This document shows positions 6,949-16,564 of a DNA stretch of 64,000 bases, piece after piece. Location: contig JAFABG010000025.1 in NCBI GenBank assembly GCA_023426145.1, positions 124,001 through 188,000 on the forward strand. The letters are read 5' to 3'. Position numbers and translations under genes: made by a program. Under the pieces are notes generated by a model, which had not been told where the DNA came from, made no database searches, and saw nothing but the letters and a program-made list of their open reading frames with translations. The number at the start of each line of letters is the position of its first letter. Positions within the stretch are counted from its first letter, which is position 1. The stretch comes from Bacteroidota bacterium (lineage in GTDB: Bacteria; Bacteroidota; Bacteroidia; Bacteroidales; Bacteroidaceae).

Positions 6949-9153
6949 TTAAAACAAACTCCAAGCAACGGTAAGACCTGCCATCACGATGGCTACCATA
7001 CTCATGAGCTTGATTAGAATATTCAAACTTGGGCCTGAAGTATCTTTAAAGGGATCTCCCACAGTATCACCTACTACAGTAGCTTTGTGTACCTCACTTC
7101 CTTTGCCACCAAAATTGCCTTCTTCTACATATTTTTTAGCATTGTCCCAAGCTCCTCCAGCATTCGCCATAAAAATAGCCAATACAAAACCGCTACTTAA
7201 ACCACCAATCAACAAGCCTAACACACCTGTGACCCCAAAGATTAACCCCGTTGCAATAGGAGCAATAATAGCAATCAACGACGGAAGAACCATTTCACGC
7301 TGAGCACCTTTAGTGGATATAGCTACACAACGTTCATAGTCAGGTTCTGTTTCTCCAGTCAAAATACCTTTAATCTCACGAAACTGACGACGGACCTCGT
7401 CTACCATGTGCCCTGCAGCTCTACCAACTGCATTCATTGTTAAGCCACAAAACAAAAAAGCCATCATTGAACCCAAGAACATGCCAGATAGAACTTTGGG
7501 GTTCATTAGCGTAACGTCATAATAAGTCATGAAATCAACAAATGTTGCCTTTGCAGTCGATATTACATCGCCATTGGGCATATTCAAATCTGTTGTACCT
7601 AAGCGAGTCAGCCCAATTCGGATTTCCTCAATATAGGAGGCCAATAAAGCTAACCCCGTCAAGGCAGCAGAACCTATTGCAAAACCTTTTCCGGTTGCCG
7701 CTGTTGTGTTTCCTAAAGAGTCGAGAGCATCCGTTCGTTTGCGCACTTCGCTACCCAATCCAGCCATCTCAGCATTGCCACCGGCATTGTCAGCAATCGG
7801 TCCATAAGCATCTGTTGCTAACGTTATTCCTAATGTTGATAACATCCCGACAGCAGCAATACCAATTCCGTAAAGCCCCATACCCACATTAGCAAAATCA
7901 AAGCCAGAAGCAAGCAAAAATGATACAATAATTCCTACCACTACTGCAACCACAGGGATAGCAGTAGAAAGCATACCTAAACCAATACCCGAAATTATAA
8001 CTGTAGCTGGCCCTGTTTTGCCACTTTCACTCAATTTCTGAGTGGGGCGATAAGATTGTGATGTATAATATTCTGTCGAACGTCCGATTACAATTCCAAC
8101 CAATAGCCCAACCACCACTGCACATGATATTAAAGCCCAGTTATCGATTCCTAAAAGCCACATTATAAAAAAAGTAGCAACAACAATAAGAATAGAACTA
8201 AGGTTAGTACCAAAAGCTAATGAACCCAACAAATCTTTCATCTTTGCATTCTCTTTCGTGCGGACGGAGAAAATGCCAATAATAGATAGTATAATACCTA
8301 CTGCTGCAATCAGCATCGGAGCAATAACAGCTTTAAATTGCATAGCAGTATCAGCTGAGTGGATAAAAGCAGCAGCTCCCAATGCAGCTGTGGCTAAAAT
8401 AGATCCACAATACGATTCATATAGATCGGCCCCCATACCAGCAACATCGCCCACATTATCACCCACATTATCCGCTATGGTTGCAGGATTTCGAGGATCA
8501 TCTTCGGGGATACCTGCCTCAACCTTCCCGACAAGATCAGCTCCAACATCCGCTGCCTTTGTATATATACCACCACCTACACGAGCAAAAAGGGCTTGCG
8601 TAGAAGCGCCCATTCCAAAAGTAAGCATAGTGGTCGTGATCACACAGAGCTTATGTGTTGGCGTCAATGCATCTGCTGGAATTACTTGATTTAATAATAA
8701 ATACCAAAAAGAAATATCGAACAGTCCTAATCCAACCACTACAAGTCCCATCACTGCCCCACTTCGAAAAGCGATCCTCAAGCCGGAATTCAATGAATTA
8801 CGTGCTGCATTTGCTGTACGTGCCGAAGCATAAGTTGCTGTTTTCATACCAAGAAAACCTGAAAGCCCAGAAAAAAAACCTCCTGTCAGGAAAGCAATGG
8901 GTACCCAAGCATTCTGAACATGAAAACCATACGCCATTATGGAAAACAAAAGAACTAAGCCCAGAAAAACATAGCCCACAATCTTATATTGCTGCTTCAA
9001 ATATGACATAGCCCCTTTGCGTACCGCAGCAGCAATTTTTATCATTTGGGGAGTACCCTCACTCTCTTTCATCATCTGATGATGAAAGTAATAGGCAAAG
9101 CATAGAGCTAACACTGAGGCCGTAGGAACCAGCCAGAAAAGAATGCTATCCAT
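6949..9153 (-). CDS. hppA: Membrane-bound K+-dependent pyrophosphatase (ion pump)
   Basis: This inner-membrane enzyme couples pyrophosphate hydrolysis to pumping of Na+ and/or H+. It has 734 residues and about 16 hydrophobic helices. The substrate-site motifs are DVGADLVGKVEAGIPEDDPRNPATIADNVGDNVGD (split across two acidic clusters), DAYGPIADNAGGNAEM and the C-terminal GDTVGDPFKDTSGP. The subtype motif GNTTAATGKG at 481-490 has alanine at 485 and glycine at 488, where K+-independent enzymes have lysine and threonine, so it should be K+-dependent. Bacteroides enzymes of this class have been reported to move Na+, some also H+; the ion here cannot be read with certainty. Confidence 0.95.
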   Translation of the reverse strand: MDSILFWLVPTASVLALCFAYYFHHQMMKESEGTPQMIKIAAAVRKGAMSYLKQQYKIVGYVFLGLVLLFSIMAYGFHVQNAWVPIAFLTGGFFSGLSGFLGMKTATYASARTANAARNSLNSGLRIAFRSGAVMGLVVVGLGLFDISFWYLLLNQVIPADALTPTHKLCVITTTMLTFGMGASTQALFARVGGGIYTKAADVGADLVGKVEAGIPEDDPRNPATIADNVGDNVGDVAGMGADLYESYCGSILATAALGAAAFIHSADTAMQFKAVIAPMLIAAVGIILSIIGIFSVRTKENAKMKDLLGSLAFGTNLSSILIVVATFFIMWLLGIDNWALISCAVVVGLLVGIVIGRSTEYYTSQSYRPTQKLSESGKTGPATVIISGIGLGMLSTAIPVVAVVVGIIVSFLLASGFDFANVGMGLYGIGIAAVGMLSTLGITLATDAYGPIADNAGGNAEMAGLGSEVRKRTDALDSLGNTTAATGKGFAIGSAALTGLALLASYIEEIRIGLTRLGTTDLNMPNGDVISTAKATFVDFMTYYDVTLMNPKVLSGMFLGSMMAFLFCGLTMNAVGRAAGHMVDEVRRQFREIKGILTGETEPDYERCVAISTKGAQREMVLPSLIAIIAPIATGLIFGVTGVLGLLIGGLSSGFVLAIFMANAGGAWDNAKKYVEEGNFGGKGSEVHKATVVGDTVGDPFKDTSGPSLNILIKLMSMVAIVMAGLTVAWSLF

Positions 9154-9187
9154 AGAATTTAAGTATTAAAGTGTTTTTTATTGATGC

Positions 9188-9218
9188 TAAAAGTATGTAA
9201 ACCAAACGAAAAAAACAA
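9188..9218 (-). promoter_or_regulatory. Probable promoter of hppA
   Basis: The minus strand has TACTTTTA (9195-9188, one mismatch to TAnnTTTG) with TTG (9218-9216) 20 bases upstream. The ATG is 34 bases downstream. Confidence 0.45.
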
Positions 9219-9384
9219 GGAAAACAAAAAAAATCATTTTTCACAATTCTACAAACAAATTCACCATTCATTAGTTTCAGGTTATCCCTAATTTCGCAGC
9301 GTGGAGTATAATAAGATATTGTTAACCTAGACTACTTATTATTTTTCTAGAGCTTATGAAAATAACAATCAATATATTGTAAAT

Positions 9385-10980
9385 ATGAAAAATACAAATT
9401 CCATTCCTAAAGAGGCATTTATTGCGATAAAAAGCCTTTCAATCCTATTTCAGTTCTTTTTCTTTGGACTTTTATTCGTCATTCTATCTTCATGCGTAGA
9501 CAAAGAGCCTGTTGCCGAAGAAGATACTGATCCAGCAATCAATCCCTACAGCCTATATTTAGAAGATGAGGAGGGTGACAATTCCGACAATGGAACAGGA
9601 CCAGCATTTCCCTCTTTCACAGGAGAATTTTTAGCATTCCCAGGTGCAGAAGGATACGGGCGTTTTACACAGGGGGCAAGAGCAGGAACAGGGAAGACTG
9701 TCTACCATGTAACAAACCTCAATGACAGTGGAAGCGGTTCATTCAGAGATGCAATCAGTCAACCGAACAGGTTCATTGTATTTGATGTGGATGGTGTTAT
9801 AGATTGTTCTAAAGATCCTCTCGTACTAAGTAACAATTTAACTATTCTTGGGCAAACAGCTCCCGCGAATGGTATTGTATTATACAATAGTTATCTAAGT
9901 GGATCAAACAGAGAAGAGCTCATCATACGCTATATTAGAGTGCGTATGGGAAACAAATACTACAGTGAAGGTTCCAAAGATGCGTTAGCATTGGCTCATT
10001 GTTCCAATGTAATCGTAGACCATTGCTCTATATCATGGGGACGCGATGAGAATTGTTCCATCACTAAAGATAATGGGAAAAGTTCCAATAATGTCACCGT
10101 ACAAAATAGTATCATTGGACAAGGACTAGAGAACCATTCCTGTGGAGGTTTAATGGAGAGTGACATTGATAAAGGAATTACCTGTTTCCGAAATTTACTG
10201 ATTGATAACAAAACTCGAAACTTTAAAGTAAAAGGGTTAAATCAATTTGTGAATAATGTGCTGTACAACTGGGGAGAAGGGGCTGCATATAATATGTCGG
10301 GCAATTCTGAAGGCAATTCTGAAACTACCATTGAAGATAACTACTTCATTCTAGGACCAGGTTATATGTGGAGAAATGCTCAATTAGAAGATGGATCCTA
10401 TGCCTTTCAGTACATCACTGTTAATCCGGCGAAACCGTTCAAAGATGGGAATTCAAACTTTAGGACCTATCTGAAAGGTAACTATTATGACGATAATAAA
10501 GATGGAATACTAAACGGACACGCCTTAAAAGAATATGAATGGACCGGAAGTCCCACATTACTAAGCACTCCAGCAAGCATTCATCCCGTTATCAAATCTC
10601 AGACAAATGCAACCGAAGCTTACAACTACATCGCAAAACATGTAGGTGCAAGTTTACCTGCTAGAGATGAAGTGGACACTCACTTAATAGGAGAATTAAC
10701 TTCTCTAGGAATAAAAGGCACCATTATAGGACGGCCAACAGATGTGAATCAATTCCCTGTAGGCGGTTGCGGTAATTTTATCACAGGCACTCCTAAACAA
10801 GACACCGATGGTGATGGTATGCCGGATGAATTTGAAGACAAATGGGGACTAGACAAGAACAGCGCAAAAGATGCTGTTAAACTAGCCCAAAACGGATATA
10901 CTATGATTGAAAACTATGCTATATCACTGGAATATCCAGTTGAATACAACAATGCATGGGAAAAAGCATACGGGAAATAA
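9385..10980 (+). CDS. PL1-family pectate lyase lipoprotein
   Basis: Pectate lyases cleave polygalacturonate by beta-elimination, giving unsaturated oligogalacturonides. The 531-residue protein has a long lipoprotein signal ending ILSSC, followed by the acidic stretch VDKEPVAEED that fits surface export. The beta-helix domain (about 75-470) begins AFPGAEGYGRFTQGARAG and includes VYHVTNLNDSGSGSFRDAI, the VDHCSISWGRDE motif (the family vWiDHc box) and CFRNLLIDNKTRNFKV with the expected arginines. A C-terminal DTDGDGMPDEFEDKWGLD segment looks like a calcium-binding type-3 repeat. It is the first gene of the block. A weak -7-like box (TAATTTCG, 9289) and an 8-base inverted repeat (9308-9315 / 9335-9342) lie upstream. 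Confidence 0.88.
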   Translation: MKNTNSIPKEAFIAIKSLSILFQFFFFGLLFVILSSCVDKEPVAEEDTDPAINPYSLYLEDEEGDNSDNGTGPAFPSFTGEFLAFPGAEGYGRFTQGARAGTGKTVYHVTNLNDSGSGSFRDAISQPNRFIVFDVDGVIDCSKDPLVLSNNLTILGQTAPANGIVLYNSYLSGSNREELIIRYIRVRMGNKYYSEGSKDALALAHCSNVIVDHCSISWGRDENCSITKDNGKSSNNVTVQNSIIGQGLENHSCGGLMESDIDKGITCFRNLLIDNKTRNFKVKGLNQFVNNVLYNWGEGAAYNMSGNSEGNSETTIEDNYFILGPGYMWRNAQLEDGSYAFQYITVNPAKPFKDGNSNFRTYLKGNYYDDNKDGILNGHALKEYEWTGSPTLLSTPASIHPVIKSQTNATEAYNYIAKHVGASLPARDEVDTHLIGELTSLGIKGTIIGRPTDVNQFPVGGCGNFITGTPKQDTDGDGMPDEFEDKWGLDKNSAKDAVKLAQNGYTMIENYAISLEYPVEYNNAWEKAYGK

Positions 10981-11011
10981 CACTAATTAAAAATTTATAA
11001 ACTATCGAACG

Positions 11012-13273
11012 ATGAAAAACGCTACATTTTTACGTAAAATGCTTTGGCTATTATGCTTTTCATTGCCCTTCTTCTCATGTGAAGATAAGATGGAAGAGCA
11101 TTATGAAATACCCAATTGGGTAGCAGACAATGCATGGGAAGTGTTGAGTTCAGGCGAACACGGTAACTTCTCCATTTTCCTCAAGGGAGTGGAAATTGCC
11201 GGTCTCAAACCAATGTTGGAAGGAAAGGCTATCCTCACGATTATGGCACCCGATGACAACGCTTTCCAAGCCTATTTAACAGCTAAAGGGTATTCAACCA
11301 TTAATGACATGCCAGTAAATGAGGTAAGTAAAGTGATTGGATATCATGTACTCTACTATTCATATAATAAAGACAAACTCGTTAATTTCCGACCAACAGG
11401 AAATACAGAAACAGATGAAGAGCAGAATATTAATGCTGGATTATATTATAAACACCGCACAAGAAGCAGTGATGCCCCAACATTTGAAACAACAGCTACA
11501 GGTACTTCTGTGATGGTATACCATCTGGAACGTTATTTACCTGTGTTCTCTTACAGATATTTCCAGACCAAAGGTATCGATGCAAAAAGTAATTATGAAG
11601 CATTCTATCCTAACTCTACTTGGACAGGCGACAATGGTTTCAATGTCTCTAATGCTTCTGTAAAAGAGTATGGAGTCATTGCAAACAATGGTTACATTCA
11701 TACCATAGACCGAGTTCTTGAACCCCTCGAAACGATCTACACAGAATTAAAAAATCAGGAAGAATATTCTACTTTCTTTAATCTCTATGACTCATTTGGA
11801 GAATATATAGCCGATGATGAGCTAAGTAAATCGTATGCTGCAGCATACGGAGTAGACACTCTTTACCAATACGAGCATAACGGTTTACCAAACATAGCTT
11901 GTGAATGGCCTGTTAGTAGCTACCAAAACTTTACCGCTTTAACTTCCATTAGCTATAGTATTTTCGCACCATCTAATGCAGCAGTTAGTCATTTCTTCGA
12001 CCGATTCTGGAAGATTGGTGGTTATTCTTCTATGGAAAGTGTTGATCCATTAGCGCTTAATTATTTTATCTACCAGTTTATATATACAGGCGGACTCGTA
12101 TTTCCTGAAGAGATAGCTACAGGTAAATTAGAATCTGTGGCCGGATCAAGGATAAATATAGATCCTTCGACTTTAAATGAAAGAAAAATGTGCGTAAATG
12201 GGGCTCTATACGGAATGAATGAAATCAACGACCCAACGACGTTCGCATCTGTACTAGGACCAGTATTCCAATATCAAGATGCCCGTTCTTTACTCTATGC
12301 ATTGGCTGGTTCTTCTATGGTTTCTTCTTTCACTTCAGATCTTGTTAAATACATCCTACTTGTTCCCACAGCAACTCAATTTGAAGCGACAGGCATTCGA
12401 ACTATTTACAGTACTCAAGGCCTAGAGGAGCTTGGCGATGATGGCTGGGCAGAGATCAGTTCTTCAGCAAAGCAAAACATTATGTATATGCACTCAGCAA
12501 GTATCCCAAGTAATTTATCCACCGAATTACCCGAAAGTGGCACACGAGTAATTCCGACACAATCTAGCTGGAATTACTGGTTTGTAAAAGATGGGCAAAT
12601 CACCTGTAGTGCTTTATTTAACCAACAATTAAATCCTCAGTACAACGGAGAAGTCTTTTCTTCATTTACAAAAATCAAGGATGGAAGTAACGGTAGCACA
12701 TATTGGTTTGATGGCAACCAGCTATTTGCACAAGAAGGAGGAGACTTAAACTATAATATCGCTATCTGCGCAGACAGAAATTACCCGTATTACAATTTTG
12801 CTCAATTATTAAGGCAAGCCGGGCTAGTGACTAACCAAGTTTTAATGAATCTCTTCGGTAAAGGACGTTTTGTAGCCTTTATTCCTACAAACGATGCTAT
12901 ACAACAAGCCCTTTTGAATAATAAAATACCTGGAGCAACGAATGCTTCTTTTGATGCCAGTGGTAACCTTACTGGAACATTTGACACAGAAAAATTGGCT
13001 AATTACTTAAATTCATACTTTATCACAGCGTCTCAAAACTCAATTTCCTCTTATCCTTATATCGGATCAGATTTCAAGAGTGGAAAATACTGGAGCGAAC
13101 GTACCACTGAAAATGAACAGCAACTTCCTCCACAGCTGATTTATACCGACAATGGAACGACCTTGAGTGTTCAACTGGAAGGCTACAAAAAATGTCAGGT
13201 GGTTTCAACCTATGACTATTTCCCATTTGCCTATAATGGAGGTTGCTTTCACCTGATTGATGACGTTTTTTGA
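11012..13273 (+). CDS. Multi-domain fasciclin (FAS1) lipoprotein
   Basis: The 753-residue protein starts with a lipoprotein signal (FFSC) followed by EDKMEEHYE, an acidic surface-export type start. I count about four FAS1-like units: roughly 41-235, 245-400, 405-585 and 590-753. They are marked by AILTIMAPDDNAFQAYL, YSIFAPSNAAVSHFF, YILLVPTATQF and FVAFIPTNDAIQQALL, and the first and last end in the typical NNGYIHTIDRVL and YNGGCFHLIDDVF. FAS1 domains mediate adhesion or binding. Next to SusC/SusD, a surface glycan-binding or scaffolding role is likely but not shown. The stop lies 20 bases before the SusC gene. Confidence 0.8.
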   Translation: MKNATFLRKMLWLLCFSLPFFSCEDKMEEHYEIPNWVADNAWEVLSSGEHGNFSIFLKGVEIAGLKPMLEGKAILTIMAPDDNAFQAYLTAKGYSTINDMPVNEVSKVIGYHVLYYSYNKDKLVNFRPTGNTETDEEQNINAGLYYKHRTRSSDAPTFETTATGTSVMVYHLERYLPVFSYRYFQTKGIDAKSNYEAFYPNSTWTGDNGFNVSNASVKEYGVIANNGYIHTIDRVLEPLETIYTELKNQEEYSTFFNLYDSFGEYIADDELSKSYAAAYGVDTLYQYEHNGLPNIACEWPVSSYQNFTALTSISYSIFAPSNAAVSHFFDRFWKIGGYSSMESVDPLALNYFIYQFIYTGGLVFPEEIATGKLESVAGSRINIDPSTLNERKMCVNGALYGMNEINDPTTFASVLGPVFQYQDARSLLYALAGSSMVSSFTSDLVKYILLVPTATQFEATGIRTIYSTQGLEELGDDGWAEISSSAKQNIMYMHSASIPSNLSTELPESGTRVIPTQSSWNYWFVKDGQITCSALFNQQLNPQYNGEVFSSFTKIKDGSNGSTYWFDGNQLFAQEGGDLNYNIAICADRNYPYYNFAQLLRQAGLVTNQVLMNLFGKGRFVAFIPTNDAIQQALLNNKIPGATNASFDASGNLTGTFDTEKLANYLNSYFITASQNSISSYPYIGSDFKSGKYWSERTTENEQQLPPQLIYTDNGTTLSVQLEGYKKCQVVSTYDYFPFAYNGGCFHLIDDVF

Positions 13274-13293
13274 TTAACTGAAAAATACAGATT

Positions 13294-16200
13294 ATGAAAT
13301 TATTTAAATACATACTAATTGCTATAGTATTTGCTGCAACTACTGGGGAAGCTTTTGGACAAGCAAAAGTGTTGTCTGGGAAAATAACCGAAATGTTCGG
13401 AGCTACAGCAGAACCTATGGTGGGAGTCAATGTCAGTATCGTGAACTCCCAAAACCGTTCCATAGGAGGTACCATTACCAACATGGAAGGTATCTACAAC
13501 ATAAGAATACCTAATGAAAGCAATCTAACCATTGTGTATTCTTATATTGGAATGAAAACCCAACGAATTAAATACAACGGTCAGACGAAGCTGGATGTAA
13601 CAATGAAAGACGACACACAAACCATAAACGAAGTCGTTGTACAAGGCAAAAGAATTGAACGAAATGAGCTGGGAATCAGCTCCAGAGAGCAATCTTCGGC
13701 TACTCAAAAGATTAGCATGGACGATTTAGTAGCTGTTGCTCCTGTGACTTCTATCGAAGATGCTTTACAAGGGCAACTTGGTGGTGTAGACATTGTGCTA
13801 GGTGGAGGTGATCCAGGTGCCAAAGCATCCATACAAATTCGTGGTGCTAGTACTTTAAACGCCAATGCTGAACCATTAATTGTTATTGATGGAGTCCCTT
13901 ATCCAGCAGAAATTGAAGACAATACCGACTTCTCCACAATCAACAATGACGATCTGGGTGCATTACTTAACATCTCGCCACAAGATATTGAATCTATTGA
14001 GGTATTAAAAGATGCTGCTGCAACAGCAGTTTGGGGAACGAAAGGCGCCAACGGCGTTTTGATGATCAAGACCAAACAAGGAAAGCAAGGAAAAACAAGC
14101 TTTACTTTCTCTTCTAAGTTCTCTGCCAAATTTGAACCAGAAAGCATTCCGATGCTAGATGGTAATCAATATTCGGCATTAATTTCTGAAGGTCTATGGA
14201 ATAGTGCTAACCATGTTGGATTAGCCAACTCTGCAAGCTACTTGCAAATGCTTTACAATTCACCGGAAATTGGTTATCAACCCACTTGGACCTATTTCGA
14301 TGAATATAATCAGAACACTGATTGGTTGGGTGAAGTGCGAAGAAACACTCAATCGGTAGATAACAACTTCTCTATGCGTGGTGGAGGTGATAAAGCCACT
14401 TATCGCTTCTCATTAGGATATCTAGATGAAGGAGGAACAACTATAGGAACAGGATTCAACAGATTAAACTCCTCACTGAACATTGATTATAAATTTTCCA
14501 ATAGGCTGAAAGTAATCGCCCAATTCTCTTATACACAATCGAAGAGAAATAATAATTACTTCAATGTGCGTTCGGAAGCATTCCGAAAAGCACCGAATAA
14601 ATCACCCTATTATATTAATGACAAAACCAAAGAATACACTAAACAGTATTTCAATCACAGTGAAAACTCAGAACTAGATCCTGCCTTTAATTACAAAAAA
14701 GAAAGTTTCTATAACCCGATAGCAATGGCGAATGAAAGCGTCGATCGGACAATACAGAGAGAAAGTAAGATGAACTTCCGTATTGAGTATGACATATTGA
14801 GCGGGCTGACTTATAGAGGCTATGTAAACATGGATATCCGTAACACAAAAGGGCGTATGTTCTTACCCCAAGTAGCTACAGGAGTTCCCTGGACCGATAG
14901 TTACTCTAACCGTAGTGCAGATACATCTTCTGATCAATTAACTATTAGTACTGAAAACCAATTGCTATATCGCAAGAACTGGGATAATAAACATGCAATC
15001 ATAGCCAACGCATTATTCCGTACAAACGAAGCTACCAAATCGAGCTATGGCAGTGAAACTTCTGGAAACTCTTCTTCTGGATTAGCCGATCCTACTGTGG
15101 GTAGCTCCGTACAAAAAGTGAGTTCCGGTGACTCAAAGGAGAGAAGCATTAATGGAGTACTAGCATTAAACTATACCCTATTGAATCGCTACATTGTTAA
15201 TGGAACTCTCGGATTAGAGAGCAACTCAGCAATGGGTAAATCAGAACGTCTAGGTCTATTCCCTACAGTTGGTCTAGCTTGGCACTTGGCAGACGAATCG
15301 TTTATGAAGCACACACATGATTGGTTGGAAGAATTCAAGCTACGTTTCAGTTTGGGACAAAGTGGTAGAGCAGCTAGCGGTACTTCCATTTACTTAGGTT
15401 CATATGCATCTGGAGATAATTACATGGACATGAGCGCCGTAACTCCAAGCACTATGCAGCTTAACAAACTCAAATGGGAAACAACAACCGAATATAATAC
15501 GGGATTGGATGCTTCTTTCCTAAAGGGTAATCTTCGTTTCACAATTGATGTGTATCAGAAATACACCAAAGATATGTTACAACCCAAAATTAAAGCTCCA
15601 ACAACCATCGGCTACGGAAACGATTATAAACTTAGCTACATCAATTCTGGAAAGATGACTAATAAAGGATGGGAATTTCGAACAGATATCGTTCCTATCA
15701 GTCGAAAAGATTTCCGTGTAGGATTGTATTTTAATATCAGCAAAAATGTGAATAAAATTACTGAAATGCCTGATAATTACACAGAAGAAAATTACTCTTT
15801 TGGAAATGGGAATTATGCCTTCCGTTATGAAGAAGGACGCCCTCTTGGTTCTTTCTTCGGTTATCGTTATAAAGGAGTCTATCAGAACAAAGAGGCAACC
15901 TACGCACGTGATGCGAACAACGAGATCATGAGCGATATTGCTGGGAATGCAATTGTGATGAGAAATGGAACCTCTACTGTTGCTCCAGGAGATGCAATAT
16001 ATGAAGATATTAATCACGACGGCGTTATTAACCAATACGACATTGTATATCTTGGCAACTCACAACCAAGATTCACTGGAGGATGTGGATTTAACATCAG
16101 CTACAAGCAAATCAAGCTTGCTGCTAATTTCTACGGAAGATATGGTCAGAAAGTAATCAACTCTACCCGATTAAATAATGAATCAATGTACAATATCAAC

Positions 16201-16551
16201 AACCAGAGTACTGCCGTACTAAGACGTTGGCGTAATGAAGGTGATCAAACAGATATTCCACGCGCGCTTTATGGAGAAGGATTTAACACATTAGGTTCCG
16301 ATCGTTTTGTGGAAGATGCTTCATACCTACGTCTAAAATCATTATCCCTCACCTATCGTCTACCTAGAAAGATCTGTAATGCTTGGGGAATCAATAATGT
16401 TGACATTTACATCACCGGATACAACCTTTTTACATGGACAAAATATACAGGCCAAGATCCTGAGGTAAAGACAACAAATAAATTTGCTACAGATAATGCC
16501 ATTACCCCATCATCCAAGCAATTCACTTGCGGTTTCAATTTAAGTTTCTAA
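13294..16551 (+). CDS. SusC/RagA-family TonB-dependent transporter (first pair)
   Basis: This is an outer-membrane channel that imports oligosaccharides with its SusD lid, powered by TonB-ExbBD. Of 1085 residues, the first 22 are a signal peptide (cleaved near AFGQ). A carboxypeptidase-regulatory-like domain follows (about 27-105: VLSGKITEMFG to LDVTMKD), then a TonB box in NEVVVQGKR and a plug with the SusC signature QIRGASTLNANAEPLIVIDGVPY and IEVLKDAAATAVWGTKGANGVLMIKTK. A 22-strand barrel fills the rest and ends in the aromatic FTCGFNLSF. It is followed 13 bases later by its SusD partner. Substrate is inferred to be a pectic oligosaccharide. Confidence 0.95.
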   Translation: MKLFKYILIAIVFAATTGEAFGQAKVLSGKITEMFGATAEPMVGVNVSIVNSQNRSIGGTITNMEGIYNIRIPNESNLTIVYSYIGMKTQRIKYNGQTKLDVTMKDDTQTINEVVVQGKRIERNELGISSREQSSATQKISMDDLVAVAPVTSIEDALQGQLGGVDIVLGGGDPGAKASIQIRGASTLNANAEPLIVIDGVPYPAEIEDNTDFSTINNDDLGALLNISPQDIESIEVLKDAAATAVWGTKGANGVLMIKTKQGKQGKTSFTFSSKFSAKFEPESIPMLDGNQYSALISEGLWNSANHVGLANSASYLQMLYNSPEIGYQPTWTYFDEYNQNTDWLGEVRRNTQSVDNNFSMRGGGDKATYRFSLGYLDEGGTTIGTGFNRLNSSLNIDYKFSNRLKVIAQFSYTQSKRNNNYFNVRSEAFRKAPNKSPYYINDKTKEYTKQYFNHSENSELDPAFNYKKESFYNPIAMANESVDRTIQRESKMNFRIEYDILSGLTYRGYVNMDIRNTKGRMFLPQVATGVPWTDSYSNRSADTSSDQLTISTENQLLYRKNWDNKHAIIANALFRTNEATKSSYGSETSGNSSSGLADPTVGSSVQKVSSGDSKERSINGVLALNYTLLNRYIVNGTLGLESNSAMGKSERLGLFPTVGLAWHLADESFMKHTHDWLEEFKLRFSLGQSGRAASGTSIYLGSYASGDNYMDMSAVTPSTMQLNKLKWETTTEYNTGLDASFLKGNLRFTIDVYQKYTKDMLQPKIKAPTTIGYGNDYKLSYINSGKMTNKGWEFRTDIVPISRKDFRVGLYFNISKNVNKITEMPDNYTEENYSFGNGNYAFRYEEGRPLGSFFGYRYKGVYQNKEATYARDANNEIMSDIAGNAIVMRNGTSTVAPGDAIYEDINHDGVINQYDIVYLGNSQPRFTGGCGFNISYKQIKLAANFYGRYGQKVINSTRLNNESMYNINNQSTAVLRRWRNEGDQTDIPRALYGEGFNTLGSDRFVEDASYLRLKSLSLTYRLPRKICNAWGINNVDIYITGYNLFTWTKYTGQDPEVKTTNKFATDNAITPSSKQFTCGFNLSF

Positions 16552-16564
16552 AAGATCTACAAAT

